From Streptomyces althioticus (GTDB lineage Bacteria > Actinomycetota > Actinomycetes > Streptomycetales > Streptomycetaceae), in contig BMSW01000026.1 in assembly GCA_014649355.1 (NCBI GenBank), positions 1 through 64,000 of the forward strand: 64,000 nucleotides of DNA, in the 5' to 3' direction. The notes beneath the pieces were generated by a model, which was not told the DNA's origin, searched no databases, and worked only from the letters and a program-made list of their open reading frames with translations. A program made the position numbers and the translations under genes. Each line of letters opens with the position of its first letter. The first letter of the stretch is position 1. Shown in pieces: positions 28,190-37,820 of the stretch.

Positions 28190-31100
28190 CTACTGCTGGG
28201 CGGGGCCGGGGTGACCGGGCTGGCCGGGGTACGGGGGGTAGGGCTGCTGGGCGGGGGCCTGGGGGTAGGGGTGACCCGGCTGGGGCTGCTCGCCCGGGTG
28301 GGGCTGCTCGCCCGGGTGGGCCGGCTGACCTGCCTGGGGCTGCTGGCCCGGCTGCGGCTGCTGACCCGGCTGGGGCTGCTGGCCCGGGTAGGGCTGGTGG
28401 CCCGGCTGGGCCGGGGGCTGGCCGGGCTGAGCAGGGGAGTGACCCGGCTGCCCCTGTCCCGGCTGTCCCGGCTGTCCCGGGTGGGCGTAGGGCTGGCCCG
28501 GGTGGGGCTGCGGAGCCTGAGGCGGCTGTGGGGCCTGCGGTGCCTGCTGGGGGTGCTGCGGCGGCTGAGGCTGCTGCTGCGGGTACCCGCCCGGCTGACC
28601 GGGGACGGCCTGACCCGGCACGTACGGTCCCGGAGCGGGCTGTCCGGGCACGGGCTGACCGGGGACCGGCTGACCGGGGTAGGGCTGGCCCGGGACCGGC
28701 TGGCCCGGCATGGACTGGCCCGGCATCGGCTGGCCCGGCATCGGCGGGGCGGCGACCGGCGGCGGGTTGCCGTCGGACGTCCACAGCCCGTGCGACTGCT
28801 GGTGCCGGACGAAGTCCTCGGCGACCATCGCCGCGAGGTTGAAGTACGCCTCGCGCACCTTGGGCCGCATCATGTCGAGGTCGACCTCGGCGCCGGCGGC
28901 CAGGTGCTCGTCGAACGGCACGACGATCACGCCGCGGCAGCGCGTCTCGAAGTGCGACACGATGTCATCGACCTTGATCATCTTGCCGGTCTCGCGCACA
29001 CCGGAGATGACGGTGAGGGACCGGGACACGAGATCGGCGTATCCGTGCGCCGACAGCCAGTCCAGCGTGGTGCTGGCGCTGCTCGCACCGTCCACGGACG
29101 GTGTGGAGATGATGATGAGCTGGTCGGCGAGGTCCAGCACCCCGCGCATGGCGGAGTAGAGCAGACCCGTGCCGGAGTCGGTGAGGATGACCGGGTACTG
29201 CTTGCCGAGCACGTCGAGCGCGCGCCGGTAGTCCTCGTCGTTGAACGTCGTGGAGACGGCGGGGTCGACGTCGTTGGCGATGATCTCCAGGCCGGAGGGC
29301 GCCTGCGACGTGAACCGCCGGATGTCCATGTAGGAGTTGAGGTATGGGATCGCCTGGACGAGGTCACGGATGGTGGCCCCGGTCTCGCGCCGCACACGGC
29401 GGCCGAGCGTGCCGGCGTCCGGGTTGGCGTCGATCGCCAGGATCTTGTCCTGCCGCTCGCTGGCGAGCGTGGCGCCGAGCGCGGTGGTGGTGGTCGTCTT
29501 GCCGACGCCGCCCTTGAGGCTGATGACGGCGATGCGGTAGCAGGACAGCACCGGCGTGCGGATCAGCTCCAGCTTCCGCTGCCGCTCGGCCTCCTCCTTC
29601 TTGCCGCCCAGCTTGAACCGCGACCCACCGGTGGCGGGACGGCTGCTCTTGGCCTTCTGCTTCTTGCTGTTGAGCAGGCGGTCGGACGACAGCTCGACGG
29701 CGGCCGTGTAACCGAGGGGCGCGGCGCCGGGGTTGACCGGCTGGCGCTGGTCGTGCTGCACGGGCTGCGGCCAGGCGGTGCCGGTCCGCGGGTCGACGGG
29801 CGGCTGCGGAGCCTGGGCTGCCTGCGGGGCGTGCGGGGCCTGGGGCGCCTGCGGGGGTTGTGCCTGGGGCGGGACGCCGGGGTGGGCCTGCTGCGCTTGC
29901 TGGGGCTGGTCGGGCTGCGCCTGCGGCTGCGGCTGTGCGGGCGGGGTGGGCTGCTGGGGGAAGCCGTAACCGCCGGGCTGGGCCGGGGGAGTGGGCGCAG
30001 CCGGAGCGCCGGCGGAGGGGCCGGGCTGGGGGAAGCCGTACCCGGCGGGCGGAGTGGGAGCACCCGGTTGGGGCTGGGGCTGCGCCGGTGTGGCGGGCTG
30101 CGGGAAGCCGTATCCGGGCTGCTGGGCCGGCGGCTGCGTGGGCCCGGCGGGCGGGAAGCCGTACCCGGCGGGAGGCGCGGGCGGCGTCGGAGCCTGCGGC
30201 GGCTGCTGGGCGGCGGGCACGGACGGCTCGGCCTGCGGCTGCGCCGGTGCGGCGGGCTGCGGGAAGCCGTATCCGGGCTGCTGGGCCGGCGGCTGCGTGG
30301 GCCCGGCGGGCGGGAAGCCGTACCCGGCCGGGGGCGCGGGCGGCGTCGGAGCCTGCGGCGGCTGCTGAGCCGCCGCTGCCGGCTGTGCCGGCTGAGCCGG
30401 AGGAACCGGCGGGGGGTTCCAGGCGGCCGGCGCCGGCTGGGGCGCCTGCGGCTGGAACGGCGCCTGCGGAGCGGGAGTCCCGCCCTCCGGAGCCTGCGGC
30501 TGCGGAGGCTGCACGGACCAGTCGCCGCCCGCCGGCGGAGCGCCCGGGAACGCGGGCGGAGCCGCAGGCGACTGAGGAGCGTCGGTTGATGCCGGAACGG
30601 CATCTTCGGGCTCGTCGTCCTGCTCGTTCGCACCGGCGGGAACGGAGTCTTCCGGCTCACTGTCGGACGGCACGGAGTCCTGGGGCTCGTCCTGGCCCTG
30701 CTCCTCGCCCACTGCGGGAACGTCGTCCGTGACTTCGGCGGACGCGTCGTCCTCGTCGACCTCGTCGACCGTGGCGGCGCTCTCGACGTCCTCGGGACCG
30801 AAGGAGTCGGCGTCGAGCCCTTCCCGTTCGTCGGCGTCGAGCCCCTCACGCCCGTCGGCGTCGCCACCGGACTCGGCCGACTCGCCGGGAGCCTCGCCCT
30901 CCCCGACAACAGGCTCTGCCGAAGCCTCGGAACCGCCGGTGTCGTCGCGGCTGTCGGACTCGCGGGCGGCGTCGGCCTCGGACACGGGGACGTCGTCGGC
31001 CTCGGACACGGGGGTGGCCTCCGCGTCGTCCCCGGAGGCGGCGTCCTCCTCCTTCGCCTTCTCCGCCTCGGCGGCCGCCGCGTCACGCTCGGCGATCTCA

Positions 31101-31885
31101 CGCTTCAGGGCGGCGGCGGAGAACCGAATGGTGGCGCCGCTCTCGATGTCGCCCCTGTCGGTGCCGTCGGAGGGCTCGATGTGCTGCGACGGCTGCTGCC
31201 CGACCGGCATGACGGGTACGGCGGCAGGAGACGGAGAAGCGTCCTGGGAAGCCGTGTCGGGCTTCTTCTCCTCCTGTGCGCTCGGCTCCGGCTGCTGGGG
31301 CTCGAAGCCGCTCCCCACGGGCAGCCGGGGCACGGCGACAGGCCCGCCGGAGGGCGGCGGGGGAGGCGTGAACGGCGCACCCGGCGCGGGCGCGGGCGGC
31401 GTGAACGGGGCGCCCGGGGCGGGCGCGGGCGGGGTGAAGGGCGCACCGGGAGCCGGCGCCGGGGGCGGCGGAGGCGTAGGAAGGGCGGACGGCCCGGAGG
31501 CCCCCACGGCGTGCGGCGGCGGGGTCAGCCCGGGCAGCGGCGGAACGGCCCCGGCGGACAAGGAGGAAGAGCCCCCGAAACCACCCGAAGCACCCGAAGC
31601 ACCCGCTTCACCGTCACCCGCAGGCGAACCGGACGAGTCACCAGAACCAGTACCAGAACCAGTATCAGAACCGGACTCGGGCTCGGCGTCCGAGTGCGAC
31701 GCGGAGGCGGAGGAACCGGCGGCCGAGGCCGGGGAAGCCGCCTCCGAGGCGTTCTGCGTGTACCAGGCCGGCGGCGCGTAGTCGATGGTGAACTCGCCCG
31801 TCGTCTCGACGGCGGACTCCGCGTCGGGCTGGTCATCGCCGGGGGTCGCCCAGCTCCCGTGCGTACCGTCCCGATCGCTGCTCAC
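28190..31885 (-). CDS. ESX-associated proline-rich protein with MinD/ParA-like ATPase
   Basis: A 1,231-residue protein starting at GTG 31885, eight bases after AGGAGG. Residues 1-780 are low-complexity Pro/Gln/Ala/Glu/Asp sequence with internal repeats. Residues about 780-1040 form a deviant-Walker ATPase: KGGVGKTTTT (from 791), a LAIDANPDAGTLG segment, and a TDSGTGLL stretch in the later core. The tail (about 1045-1231) is built from PGQP-type repeats. The design recalls mycobacterial EspI, also a proline-rich ATPase of ESX-1, but that is an analogy. It probably sits at the cytoplasmic face and may regulate secretion or its location. It is downstream of eccE and an unassigned gene on the same strand. 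Confidence 0.85.
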   Translation of the reverse strand: MSSDRDGTHGSWATPGDDQPDAESAVETTGEFTIDYAPPAWYTQNASEAASPASAAGSSASASHSDAEPESGSDTGSGTGSGDSSGSPAGDGEAGASGASGGFGGSSSLSAGAVPPLPGLTPPPHAVGASGPSALPTPPPPPAPAPGAPFTPPAPAPGAPFTPPAPAPGAPFTPPPPPSGGPVAVPRLPVGSGFEPQQPEPSAQEEKKPDTASQDASPSPAAVPVMPVGQQPSQHIEPSDGTDRGDIESGATIRFSAAALKREIAERDAAAAEAEKAKEEDAASGDDAEATPVSEADDVPVSEADAARESDSRDDTGGSEASAEPVVGEGEAPGESAESGGDADGREGLDADEREGLDADSFGPEDVESAATVDEVDEDDASAEVTDDVPAVGEEQGQDEPQDSVPSDSEPEDSVPAGANEQDDEPEDAVPASTDAPQSPAAPPAFPGAPPAGGDWSVQPPQPQAPEGGTPAPQAPFQPQAPQPAPAAWNPPPVPPAQPAQPAAAAQQPPQAPTPPAPPAGYGFPPAGPTQPPAQQPGYGFPQPAAPAQPQAEPSVPAAQQPPQAPTPPAPPAGYGFPPAGPTQPPAQQPGYGFPQPATPAQPQPQPGAPTPPAGYGFPQPGPSAGAPAAPTPPAQPGGYGFPQQPTPPAQPQPQAQPDQPQQAQQAHPGVPPQAQPPQAPQAPHAPQAAQAPQPPVDPRTGTAWPQPVQHDQRQPVNPGAAPLGYTAAVELSSDRLLNSKKQKAKSSRPATGGSRFKLGGKKEEAERQRKLELIRTPVLSCYRIAVISLKGGVGKTTTTTALGATLASERQDKILAIDANPDAGTLGRRVRRETGATIRDLVQAIPYLNSYMDIRRFTSQAPSGLEIIANDVDPAVSTTFNDEDYRRALDVLGKQYPVILTDSGTGLLYSAMRGVLDLADQLIIISTPSVDGASSASTTLDWLSAHGYADLVSRSLTVISGVRETGKMIKVDDIVSHFETRCRGVIVVPFDEHLAAGAEVDLDMMRPKVREAYFNLAAMVAEDFVRHQQSHGLWTSDGNPPPVAAPPMPGQPMPGQSMPGQPVPGQPYPGQPVPGQPVPGQPAPGPYVPGQAVPGQPGGYPQQQPQPPQHPQQAPQAPQPPQAPQPHPGQPYAHPGQPGQPGQGQPGHSPAQPGQPPAQPGHQPYPGQQPQPGQQPQPGQQPQAGQPAHPGEQPHPGEQPQPGHPYPQAPAQQPYPPYPGQPGHPGPAQQ
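30081..30367. repeat. in-frame duplication inside the proline-rich ATPase gene
   Basis: Two nearly identical 128-bp copies, 30081-30208 and 30240-30367, offset by 159 bases (53 codons). The encoded unit is PQAPTPPAPPAGYGFPPAGP followed by a GYGFPQP stretch. Further shorter GYGFPQP repeats flank them. The whole-codon offset means the duplication only lengthens the disordered region. Confidence 0.85.
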
Positions 31886-32151
31886 AGTTCCTCCTGGTTG
31901 GTCGAGCACCCTTGTGCCGTGCTGGGGGCGACCATGTGCCCTCCCCGTCAGGACGCCGTACCCGTACGACAGGTTCTGGCGTCACACCGGTACCAGCCTA
32001 ATCACCACGACCGTCACCCCGGGAGGCCCGCCCTCCGCTCGGTCCCCGACACCCGCGAGACGCCCGCGTCACGCCCGCGCGACCAGGGTGGCCCGCCCTC
32101 CGGAACCGGACGAAAGCGGGCCGACCGCATCGAAATCCCGGATCCGGGACG

Positions 32152-32976
32152 TCAGTCCATCCGTCGCGGTGTCCCGAGCAGCCCGACTTCCGCATCGGTC
32201 GGCTGCGTCGTCACGTACTGCCGGTCGCGGTCCGAGCACCACAGGGTGACACCGTCTACGAGGGTCGGCAGGGCGTCGACGTCGGCGCGGGGGAGCCCCA
32301 TCGTGCGCCCCAGTTCGGCGGCCTCGTCCGGAGATATCCGCTGAACGCCCACAAGCCGGGCCTGCCGGACCAGACGGGGCGCGACAGGGCTGAGGTAGGG
32401 CAGCAGGGTCAGCACCGACTGCCACGGCCCGGACACCACGCGCCCGCGCGGAGGCCGCATGCCGCAGTCCCGCACCACCAGCACCGGCGTGCCGGCCGAG
32501 GCGCCCTGCGGGGGCACACGTCCGACGTCGTACACCGAAAGACCGTTCTGACCGCCGCCCATGGCGTGCATCATCTGCGTCCAGGCCTGGGGCCGGCCGG
32601 TCTCCACGGCCACCCGGGCGCCGGTCGCCGCGGCCCGCAACGCGAGCACCTGCGCCGTCCACAGACCACCGATGAGCACGACGTCGTACGGCGTGGGACG
32701 GTTCAACCCGAGGACGGCGGGCTGCCCTTGGGAGTCCACCCCGATGACGACACCGTCGTCCCCGATGGGCAGCGCGAGGCCGTCCAGGTCGTCCGCGGAC
32801 AGGGTGTGCCGGCCGTGCCGGGGTCCGAACAGCCCGAGGCCGGACCGCGACGAGCCCCGCGCCCGCCGCCCACCCGGGTCCGGGGCGGTCCGCCCGCCGC
32901 CCACCGGCGCGTCCGTGCGCGGCGGCACACCGTAGGCGCCCGCCCCCTGGGGGCTCTGTGTCGTCGTGGCGGTCAC
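32152..32976 (-). CDS. ESX-locus protein of unassigned function, possible dead FtsK/EccC-like domain
   Basis: A 274-residue protein. GTG 32976 overlaps the eccE stop (GTGA), so it is translated with EccE. The first 55 residues are disordered. The core (VVIGVDSQGQPAVLGL, then VVLIGGLWTAQVLALRAAATGARVAVETG) is reminiscent of an EccC/FtsK-type ATPase domain in which the Walker A loop is lost (GGLWTAQV where GxxxxGKS would be). This comparison is by eye and tentative. No signal peptide or membrane segment. It lies between eccE and the MinD-like gene, so it is likely a cytosolic accessory part of the secretion machine. Confidence 0.7.
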   Translation of the reverse strand: MTATTTQSPQGAGAYGVPPRTDAPVGGGRTAPDPGGRRARGSSRSGLGLFGPRHGRHTLSADDLDGLALPIGDDGVVIGVDSQGQPAVLGLNRPTPYDVVLIGGLWTAQVLALRAAATGARVAVETGRPQAWTQMMHAMGGGQNGLSVYDVGRVPPQGASAGTPVLVVRDCGMRPPRGRVVSGPWQSVLTLLPYLSPVAPRLVRQARLVGVQRISPDEAAELGRTMGLPRADVDALPTLVDGVTLWCSDRDRQYVTTQPTDAEVGLLGTPRRMD

Positions 32977-34322
32977 CGGGCACCTCCGAGCGGCAAAGTG
33001 GCGAGCACGCCGGGCAGTTGCTCCCGGTCGAGCCGGGTCAGCGCCGCGCCCGCGTCCCGGGCGGCCGCCTCCAACGCGCGCCGCGCCTCGGTCAGTTCCT
33101 CCGCGCTGCGTCCGGTCACCCGGAGGTGACCGGTCAGCGACATCTCCCGCCGGTCGCCGGGGGCGAGGGTGAGGCTGATCGTGGTGGCCAGCGCGTGCAC
33201 CCCCGTGACCCGGGCGACGAACTGGTGCAGGGACGTACCCCGGTCGCCGCCCAGGGACGGCCACTTGCGGATCCAGTACGTGGTGTGCCGCCGGTTGTCG
33301 CAGCGCCAGCTGCGGCTGGACTCCTCGGTACGCCGCTCCCGCCGGTCGGCCCGCCCCGCCTCGGCCGTCACCAGGGGGTTGGCGCAGGCGGAGGTGGCGA
33401 CGGCGGAGATCAGTTCCTCCTCGTCGAGCACCGTCGCACGGAACCCGGCGCCGGTCAGCCGGCTGGCCAGGTGGTCGGCGACGCGGACGACGCACTTCTG
33501 GGCGCCCCGCAGACCGCCGCCCCGGGCGGCCACCGCCTCCGGGCACAGCTCGGGATCCAGCTTCAGGGCGATCCAGGTGATACGCACGGCAGGAGCGCCG
33601 GTCTGCGCCTGCAGCGGCGCGTAGTTGGCGACGGCCACTGACTGAGGCGGCAGATGCAGCGCCGGCGCGGGCTGGGTGTGCAGCACCACCTGCGCCGACT
33701 CCAGCCGTATGCCGTCCACCTCGAGCGCGTCCCGCACCAGCGCCAACGGCAACGGCCGCCGGCTGCGCTCGGCCCGCAACGCCGTGGCATCCGCCTCGAC
33801 CTGCACCACAGCGGTGACGAAGGTCCCGTCCCCGACGATCCCGACGGGACGACGGTCGCGGGTGCCGTGGGAGTAGGTACGCAGGGCCGGGTCGCACTCC
33901 AGTACCGGCGTCAGCCCCGGCTCGGCACCCGGGGGCAGTTCCAGGGTCGCGGCCCGCTTCTGCCGCGCCCGCAACGCCCGTGCGGTGGCGAGCCATTCGG
34001 GCAGGGAGCGCCCACGACGGCGGACCAGGGCGAGGACCGCCAACCCCACGGCGACGACCGCGCCCGGTACCAGCGCCGCAGGGCCGATCACCCACCCGAC
34101 GAGCAGGAGGGCGGCGGCGATCTCCAACAGCACGAGTCGTTGCAAGCGGAACGAACTGCCCCGCCCCGGAAGCACCCTGAGCTGGAGCGCCCCCCGCGTC
34201 GGCCGGTCGTCGGCCGACGGTCCGGAGGCCCTTTGCGGCCCGGCCGCCGGCGTTCGCGTCGCCCCCGCCGGGCCGCGCGCCCGCGTCCTCGAAGCCCTCA
34301 CTCCATCCCCCGCTCTGGTCAC
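32973..34322 (-). CDS. eccE: type VII secretion membrane protein EccE
   Basis: A 449-residue protein. A basic, disordered N-terminus is followed by two adjacent membrane segments at about residues 62-105 (LVLLEIAAALLLVGWVIG and LVPGAVVAVGLAVLALV) and then a soluble domain, the standard EccE topology. In mycobacteria EccE lies at the edge of the EccB-C-D-E inner-membrane complex. The start is taken at GTG 34322; GTG 34301 is an alternative with a GGGGGATG sequence upstream. It is divergent from eccB, and the 161-base space between them must hold both promoters. Confidence 0.86.
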   Translation of the reverse strand: MTRAGDGVRASRTRARGPAGATRTPAAGPQRASGPSADDRPTRGALQLRVLPGRGSSFRLQRLVLLEIAAALLLVGWVIGPAALVPGAVVAVGLAVLALVRRRGRSLPEWLATARALRARQKRAATLELPPGAEPGLTPVLECDPALRTYSHGTRDRRPVGIVGDGTFVTAVVQVEADATALRAERSRRPLPLALVRDALEVDGIRLESAQVVLHTQPAPALHLPPQSVAVANYAPLQAQTGAPAVRITWIALKLDPELCPEAVAARGGGLRGAQKCVVRVADHLASRLTGAGFRATVLDEEELISAVATSACANPLVTAEAGRADRRERRTEESSRSWRCDNRRHTTYWIRKWPSLGGDRGTSLHQFVARVTGVHALATTISLTLAPGDRREMSLTGHLRVTGRSAEELTEARRALEAAARDAGAALTRLDREQLPGVLATLPLGGAR

Positions 34323-34483
34323 AACAGCCTGAGCAACAACACCGTCAGCGGCTCAGAATGAGCTCGCGTACCCTACCCGTTCGCCGCACTCCGACGATCA
34401 CCAGGCATAGTAGGGGGCCCGTCCGACAGCGGACGGCCGGGGATTCGCACCCGGGGCGGTAAGTGGGGGAGCGGCAGGCACTG

Positions 34484-36007
34484 ATGGCATCACGGCGGGA
34501 CGAACTCAACGCCTACACCTTTGCGAAGCGGCGCATGCTGGCCGCTTTTCTGCAGCCCTCGCCGTCCGGATCGGAGGAAGGGGCGCCCCGGCCGCTGCGG
34601 GCCGTCGTCCCCAGTCTGGTCGTCGGCGTGCTGGTGCTGGGCGTCTTCGGAGCGTGGGGGATGTTCAAGCCCACGGCGCCCACGGGCTGGGACGAGCCCG
34701 GTACCCGGGTGATCGTGGGCAAGCAGTCGACGACCCGTTACGTCGTCCTCAAGACGGACGGCGTCACCCGCCTGCACCCGGTCCTCAACCTGGCCTCCGC
34801 ACGCCTGCTGATGAAGGACGCGGGCTACCGGGTCGTCCAGGTCAGCGATGAGGTCCTCGACTCCGGCAAGCTGCCGCGCGGGCCGATCCTCGGCATCCCC
34901 TACGCGCCCGACCGCCTGCCCTCGGCCGAAGTGGCAGGCGAGGCCAAGCGCTGGGCCGTCTGCGCACAGCCCGGCGGCAAGGACGGGAAGGGAACGGTCC
35001 AGGAGGCCACGTTCGTGCTCGCCGACGCGGACCGGAAGAGGACCGACGACGCCGGCCGGCTGTCCGGCGGGGACGCCCTCTACGTGAGGACCCGCGCCGG
35101 TGAGCGCTACCTCGTCGACGCCCGCGGGACCGCGTACGCCGTGACCGGCGAGAAGTCCGACCCGCTGACCCTCGCGCTCGTCGGCTCCCGCAAGCCCCAA
35201 CTCGTCACCGACGAGTGGCTCGCCACCCTGCACGAGGGCGACCCGCTCCGCTTCCCGGAGCTCCCTTCCGGCGTCGGCGGCCCGGCGGACGTGCCGGGAC
35301 AACTGTCGGAGGACGAGAACAGGGTCGGTATGGTCCTCAGGACGGAGACCGGCGAAGGAACCCAGCACTACGTCGTCCTGCCGGGCAAGGTACAGCCGGT
35401 CACCGAGTTCACCGCGTGGCTGCTGATCTCCTCGCCGCAGACGGCCGAACTGAACATGAACGGCGAGGCCCGCACCGTGGGCCTGCAGGACTTCACCCCC
35501 GACCCCGAGCCCTTCGAGGGCCAGTCCGGTGACTGGCCGGACCTGCGCGTCCGCCAGGTCAACTCCTCCGACGGAGGACGGGACACCGTGTGCAGCGTGC
35601 TCCGGGACGTGGGCAAGGACAACTCGACGGTCCTCAGCACCTGGGCGGGCAAGGACTTCCCGGTGGAGATCACGGCCGACGGCACGAGCACGTACGTCAC
35701 ACCGGGAACGGGGCAGCTCTACACCCAGATCCAGGGCACGGCGTCCGACGCCGGATCCCTCTTCCTGGTGACGGACACCGGACTGCGGTACGCCGTCCAG
35801 GCGAACGGGGACAGCGACAGCGACACCTCGGACATCGGGGCCGATCCGGAGGGCGGGCCGGACGGCAGCCCCGAGCCCAGCGAGGCACAGGTCAAGCTCG
35901 GCTACCAGAACGTACGGCCGTCGAAGATTCCGCTGGCCTGGTCGGAGTTCCTGGCGAAGGGGCCGCGCCTCGACACCAACAGCGCCCGGCAGCCGCAGGG
36001 TTCGTGA
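34484..36007 (+). CDS. eccB: type VII secretion protein EccB
   Basis: A 507-residue protein with the family's opening MASRRDELNAYTFAKRRM, which is why I start at ATG 34484 instead of the in-frame GTG at 34463. One membrane segment (VVPSLVVGVLVLGVFGAWGMF) is followed by a large extracytoplasmic domain containing the DALYVRTRAGERYLVD segment and ending SKIPLAWSEFLAKGP. EccB couples the membrane complex to the outside and in mycobacteria binds MycP. mycP follows 80 bases later on the same strand. Confidence 0.95.
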   Translation: MASRRDELNAYTFAKRRMLAAFLQPSPSGSEEGAPRPLRAVVPSLVVGVLVLGVFGAWGMFKPTAPTGWDEPGTRVIVGKQSTTRYVVLKTDGVTRLHPVLNLASARLLMKDAGYRVVQVSDEVLDSGKLPRGPILGIPYAPDRLPSAEVAGEAKRWAVCAQPGGKDGKGTVQEATFVLADADRKRTDDAGRLSGGDALYVRTRAGERYLVDARGTAYAVTGEKSDPLTLALVGSRKPQLVTDEWLATLHEGDPLRFPELPSGVGGPADVPGQLSEDENRVGMVLRTETGEGTQHYVVLPGKVQPVTEFTAWLLISSPQTAELNMNGEARTVGLQDFTPDPEPFEGQSGDWPDLRVRQVNSSDGGRDTVCSVLRDVGKDNSTVLSTWAGKDFPVEITADGTSTYVTPGTGQLYTQIQGTASDAGSLFLVTDTGLRYAVQANGDSDSDTSDIGADPEGGPDGSPEPSEAQVKLGYQNVRPSKIPLAWSEFLAKGPRLDTNSARQPQGS

Positions 36008-36087
36008 TCCGACGGCCAAGGGTGGACGACGCATGTCCACCTCGCGCGAACGGACCATGGACGACGGACGAGAAGAGGACCGAACCG

Positions 36088-37338
36088 GTGTCGCCGACGA
36101 AGACCGCTCTGCTGGCCGCCGTAGCCCTGACCGCTCTTGGTGTCAGCCCGCCCGGAACCGGGGCCGCGCCCGACCAGGCCGGTCTTGCACGCCCGCAGGC
36201 GCCGGTGCGGCTCACGGGCAGCGGTGAGTGCACCTATCCCAGCGAGCGGCAGTTCAGGGCCCGCCCGTGGGCGCTGCAGCGCGTCCTGCTCGACGAGCTG
36301 TGGCAGGGCACCGACAAGGGCAAGGGCGTGCGGGTGGCCGTCATCGACACGGGCGTCGACGACAAGAACCCGCAACTCGCCGGGGCCGTCGACAAGGCGG
36401 CCGGGCTGGATCTGCTCGCCGGAGGGAAGGACGGCGACCCCACCGACGACCAGGTAGGGCACGGAACCAAGGTCGCGGGCATCATCGCCGCCCGGCCACG
36501 GGAAGGTACCGGATTCGTCGGTCTGGCGCCCAACGCCACCATCATCCCCATCCGCCAGAACGACGCCGACAGCAGCGGCGACTCCGACAGCATGGCCCGG
36601 GCCATCGACCATGCCGTCGCCCGCGGCGCCGATGTCATCAACATCTCCCAGGACACCACCAAGCCGCTGTCCAACACCTCGGCCCTGGCCGAGGCCGTCC
36701 GCAAGGCAATCGAGCAGAAGGTCGTCGTGGTCGCCTCCGCGGGCAACGACGGCCTCGACGGCAAGCAGAAGAACACCTACCCCGCGGCCTTCGACGGCGT
36801 GCTGGCCGTCGCCTCCTCCGACCGGAACAACGAGCGCGCGGCCTTCTCCCAGACGGGAAGCTTCGTGGGGGTGGCCGCCCCCGGGGTCGACATCGTCTCC
36901 ACGGTGCCCGGCGGCGGCCAGTGCACGGACAGCGGCACCAGCTTCTCGGCACCCTTCGCCGCGGGGGTGGCGGCTCTGCTGAAGGAGAAGCACCCCGGCT
37001 GGACCACGGCCCAGATCGTGACGCAGATCGAGCAGACGGCGGAGCGTTCGGTCAACGGCCATGACGACTTCGTCGGCTGGGGAGTGATCGACCCCGTCCG
37101 CGCCGTCCAGGAGTCCGACGTCGAGGACCCTCCCTCGTCGCCCGCTCCCGACCCCGGGGTGCCACGGGCCCAGGCTCCCGACGTGGCCCCGTTCTCCCTG
37201 GCCGAGACGCCGGCGGAACGCGACGAACGCCACGCCACCTACGCGCTGGGAATCACCGCCGTCCTGGTCGCGGTCGTCACCGGCACGGCTGTCGTGCTGC
37301 GCGACCTGCGCCGCCGCCGGCAAGCACGAGGAACTTGA
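36088..37338 (+). CDS. mycP: type VII secretion-associated subtilase (mycosin)
   Basis: A 416-residue S8 peptidase. GTG 36088 follows GAAGAGGA and gives a signal peptide (TALLAAVALTALGV). The catalytic triad is Asp87 (VIDTGVDD), His125 (GHGTKVAG) and Ser285 (SGTSFSAPFAAG). Cys48 and Cys279 match the pair that forms a mycosin disulfide. A C-terminal membrane helix (about 390-410) is followed by a basic tail, so the protease domain faces outwards. Mycosins stabilise the ESX complex and cleave some substrates. It is paired with eccB and convergent with bldB. Confidence 0.95.
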   Translation: MSPTKTALLAAVALTALGVSPPGTGAAPDQAGLARPQAPVRLTGSGECTYPSERQFRARPWALQRVLLDELWQGTDKGKGVRVAVIDTGVDDKNPQLAGAVDKAAGLDLLAGGKDGDPTDDQVGHGTKVAGIIAARPREGTGFVGLAPNATIIPIRQNDADSSGDSDSMARAIDHAVARGADVINISQDTTKPLSNTSALAEAVRKAIEQKVVVVASAGNDGLDGKQKNTYPAAFDGVLAVASSDRNNERAAFSQTGSFVGVAAPGVDIVSTVPGGGQCTDSGTSFSAPFAAGVAALLKEKHPGWTTAQIVTQIEQTAERSVNGHDDFVGWGVIDPVRAVQESDVEDPPSSPAPDPGVPRAQAPDVAPFSLAETPAERDERHATYALGITAVLVAVVTGTAVVLRDLRRRRQARGT

Positions 37339-37366
37339 CGTGCCTGCCGCCGGCCCCTGCAGGAGG

Positions 37367-37678
37367 TCAGTCGGCGGCTGCCGCACCCTCCGGAGACGTC
37401 TCCAGGTCGAACTCACCGTCGCGCGCGCCCAGGACGAAGGCGCGCCACTCCGCCTCGGTGTACCGCAGCACCGTGCCGGGGTCGAGTGACGACCGCATGG
37501 CCACGGCGCCGCCGGGCAGGTACGCGATCTCCACCCGCTCCTCATGCGTCTCCGTGCCCGGGGCGCTGTGCCACTCGACGCCGGAGATGTCCAGCGCGTA
37601 CAGCTCGTCCCGCTCGCGCTCCTTGCGCGCCTTGATCTCCTCGGGCGTCTCGCGCCCCTGGTCCGGCAGCTCTGCCAT
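37367..37678 (-). CDS. bldB: developmental regulator BldB (DUF397 family)
   Basis: A 103-residue acidic protein starting MAELPDQGRETPEEI at ATG 37678. The C-terminal part (VEIAYLPGGAVAMRSSLDP, then LRYTEAEWRAFVLGARDGEFDL) is the DUF397 domain. Sequence, size and position beside the ESX genes match what I recall of S. coelicolor BldB, which is needed for aerial mycelium and antibiotic production; other DUF397 proteins are partners of XRE regulators. Which of the two roles applies is not visible in the sequence. It is divergent from esxBA and convergent with mycP. Confidence 0.85.
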   Translation of the reverse strand: MAELPDQGRETPEEIKARKERERDELYALDISGVEWHSAPGTETHEERVEIAYLPGGAVAMRSSLDPGTVLRYTEAEWRAFVLGARDGEFDLETSPEGAAAAD

Positions 37679-37820
37679 GGCGGAACGGTGTCCTTTCGTG
37701 ACGTACCAACGATCCATCGGTCACCGTACTGGTGGTTGCTTCGCGAGACCCCCGGATGACCGGATCACACGCATCTGGCGGACGGTACCCGCCACGAACT
37801 GGCCTGTCCTCGCTTTGCAG

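Noticed and set aside
28200..28760. Regular short repeats that at first look like a CRISPR array
   Set aside because: They encode PGQP-type amino-acid repeats in frame with the MinD-like gene; units are short, without unique spacers of constant length, and no cas genes are near.
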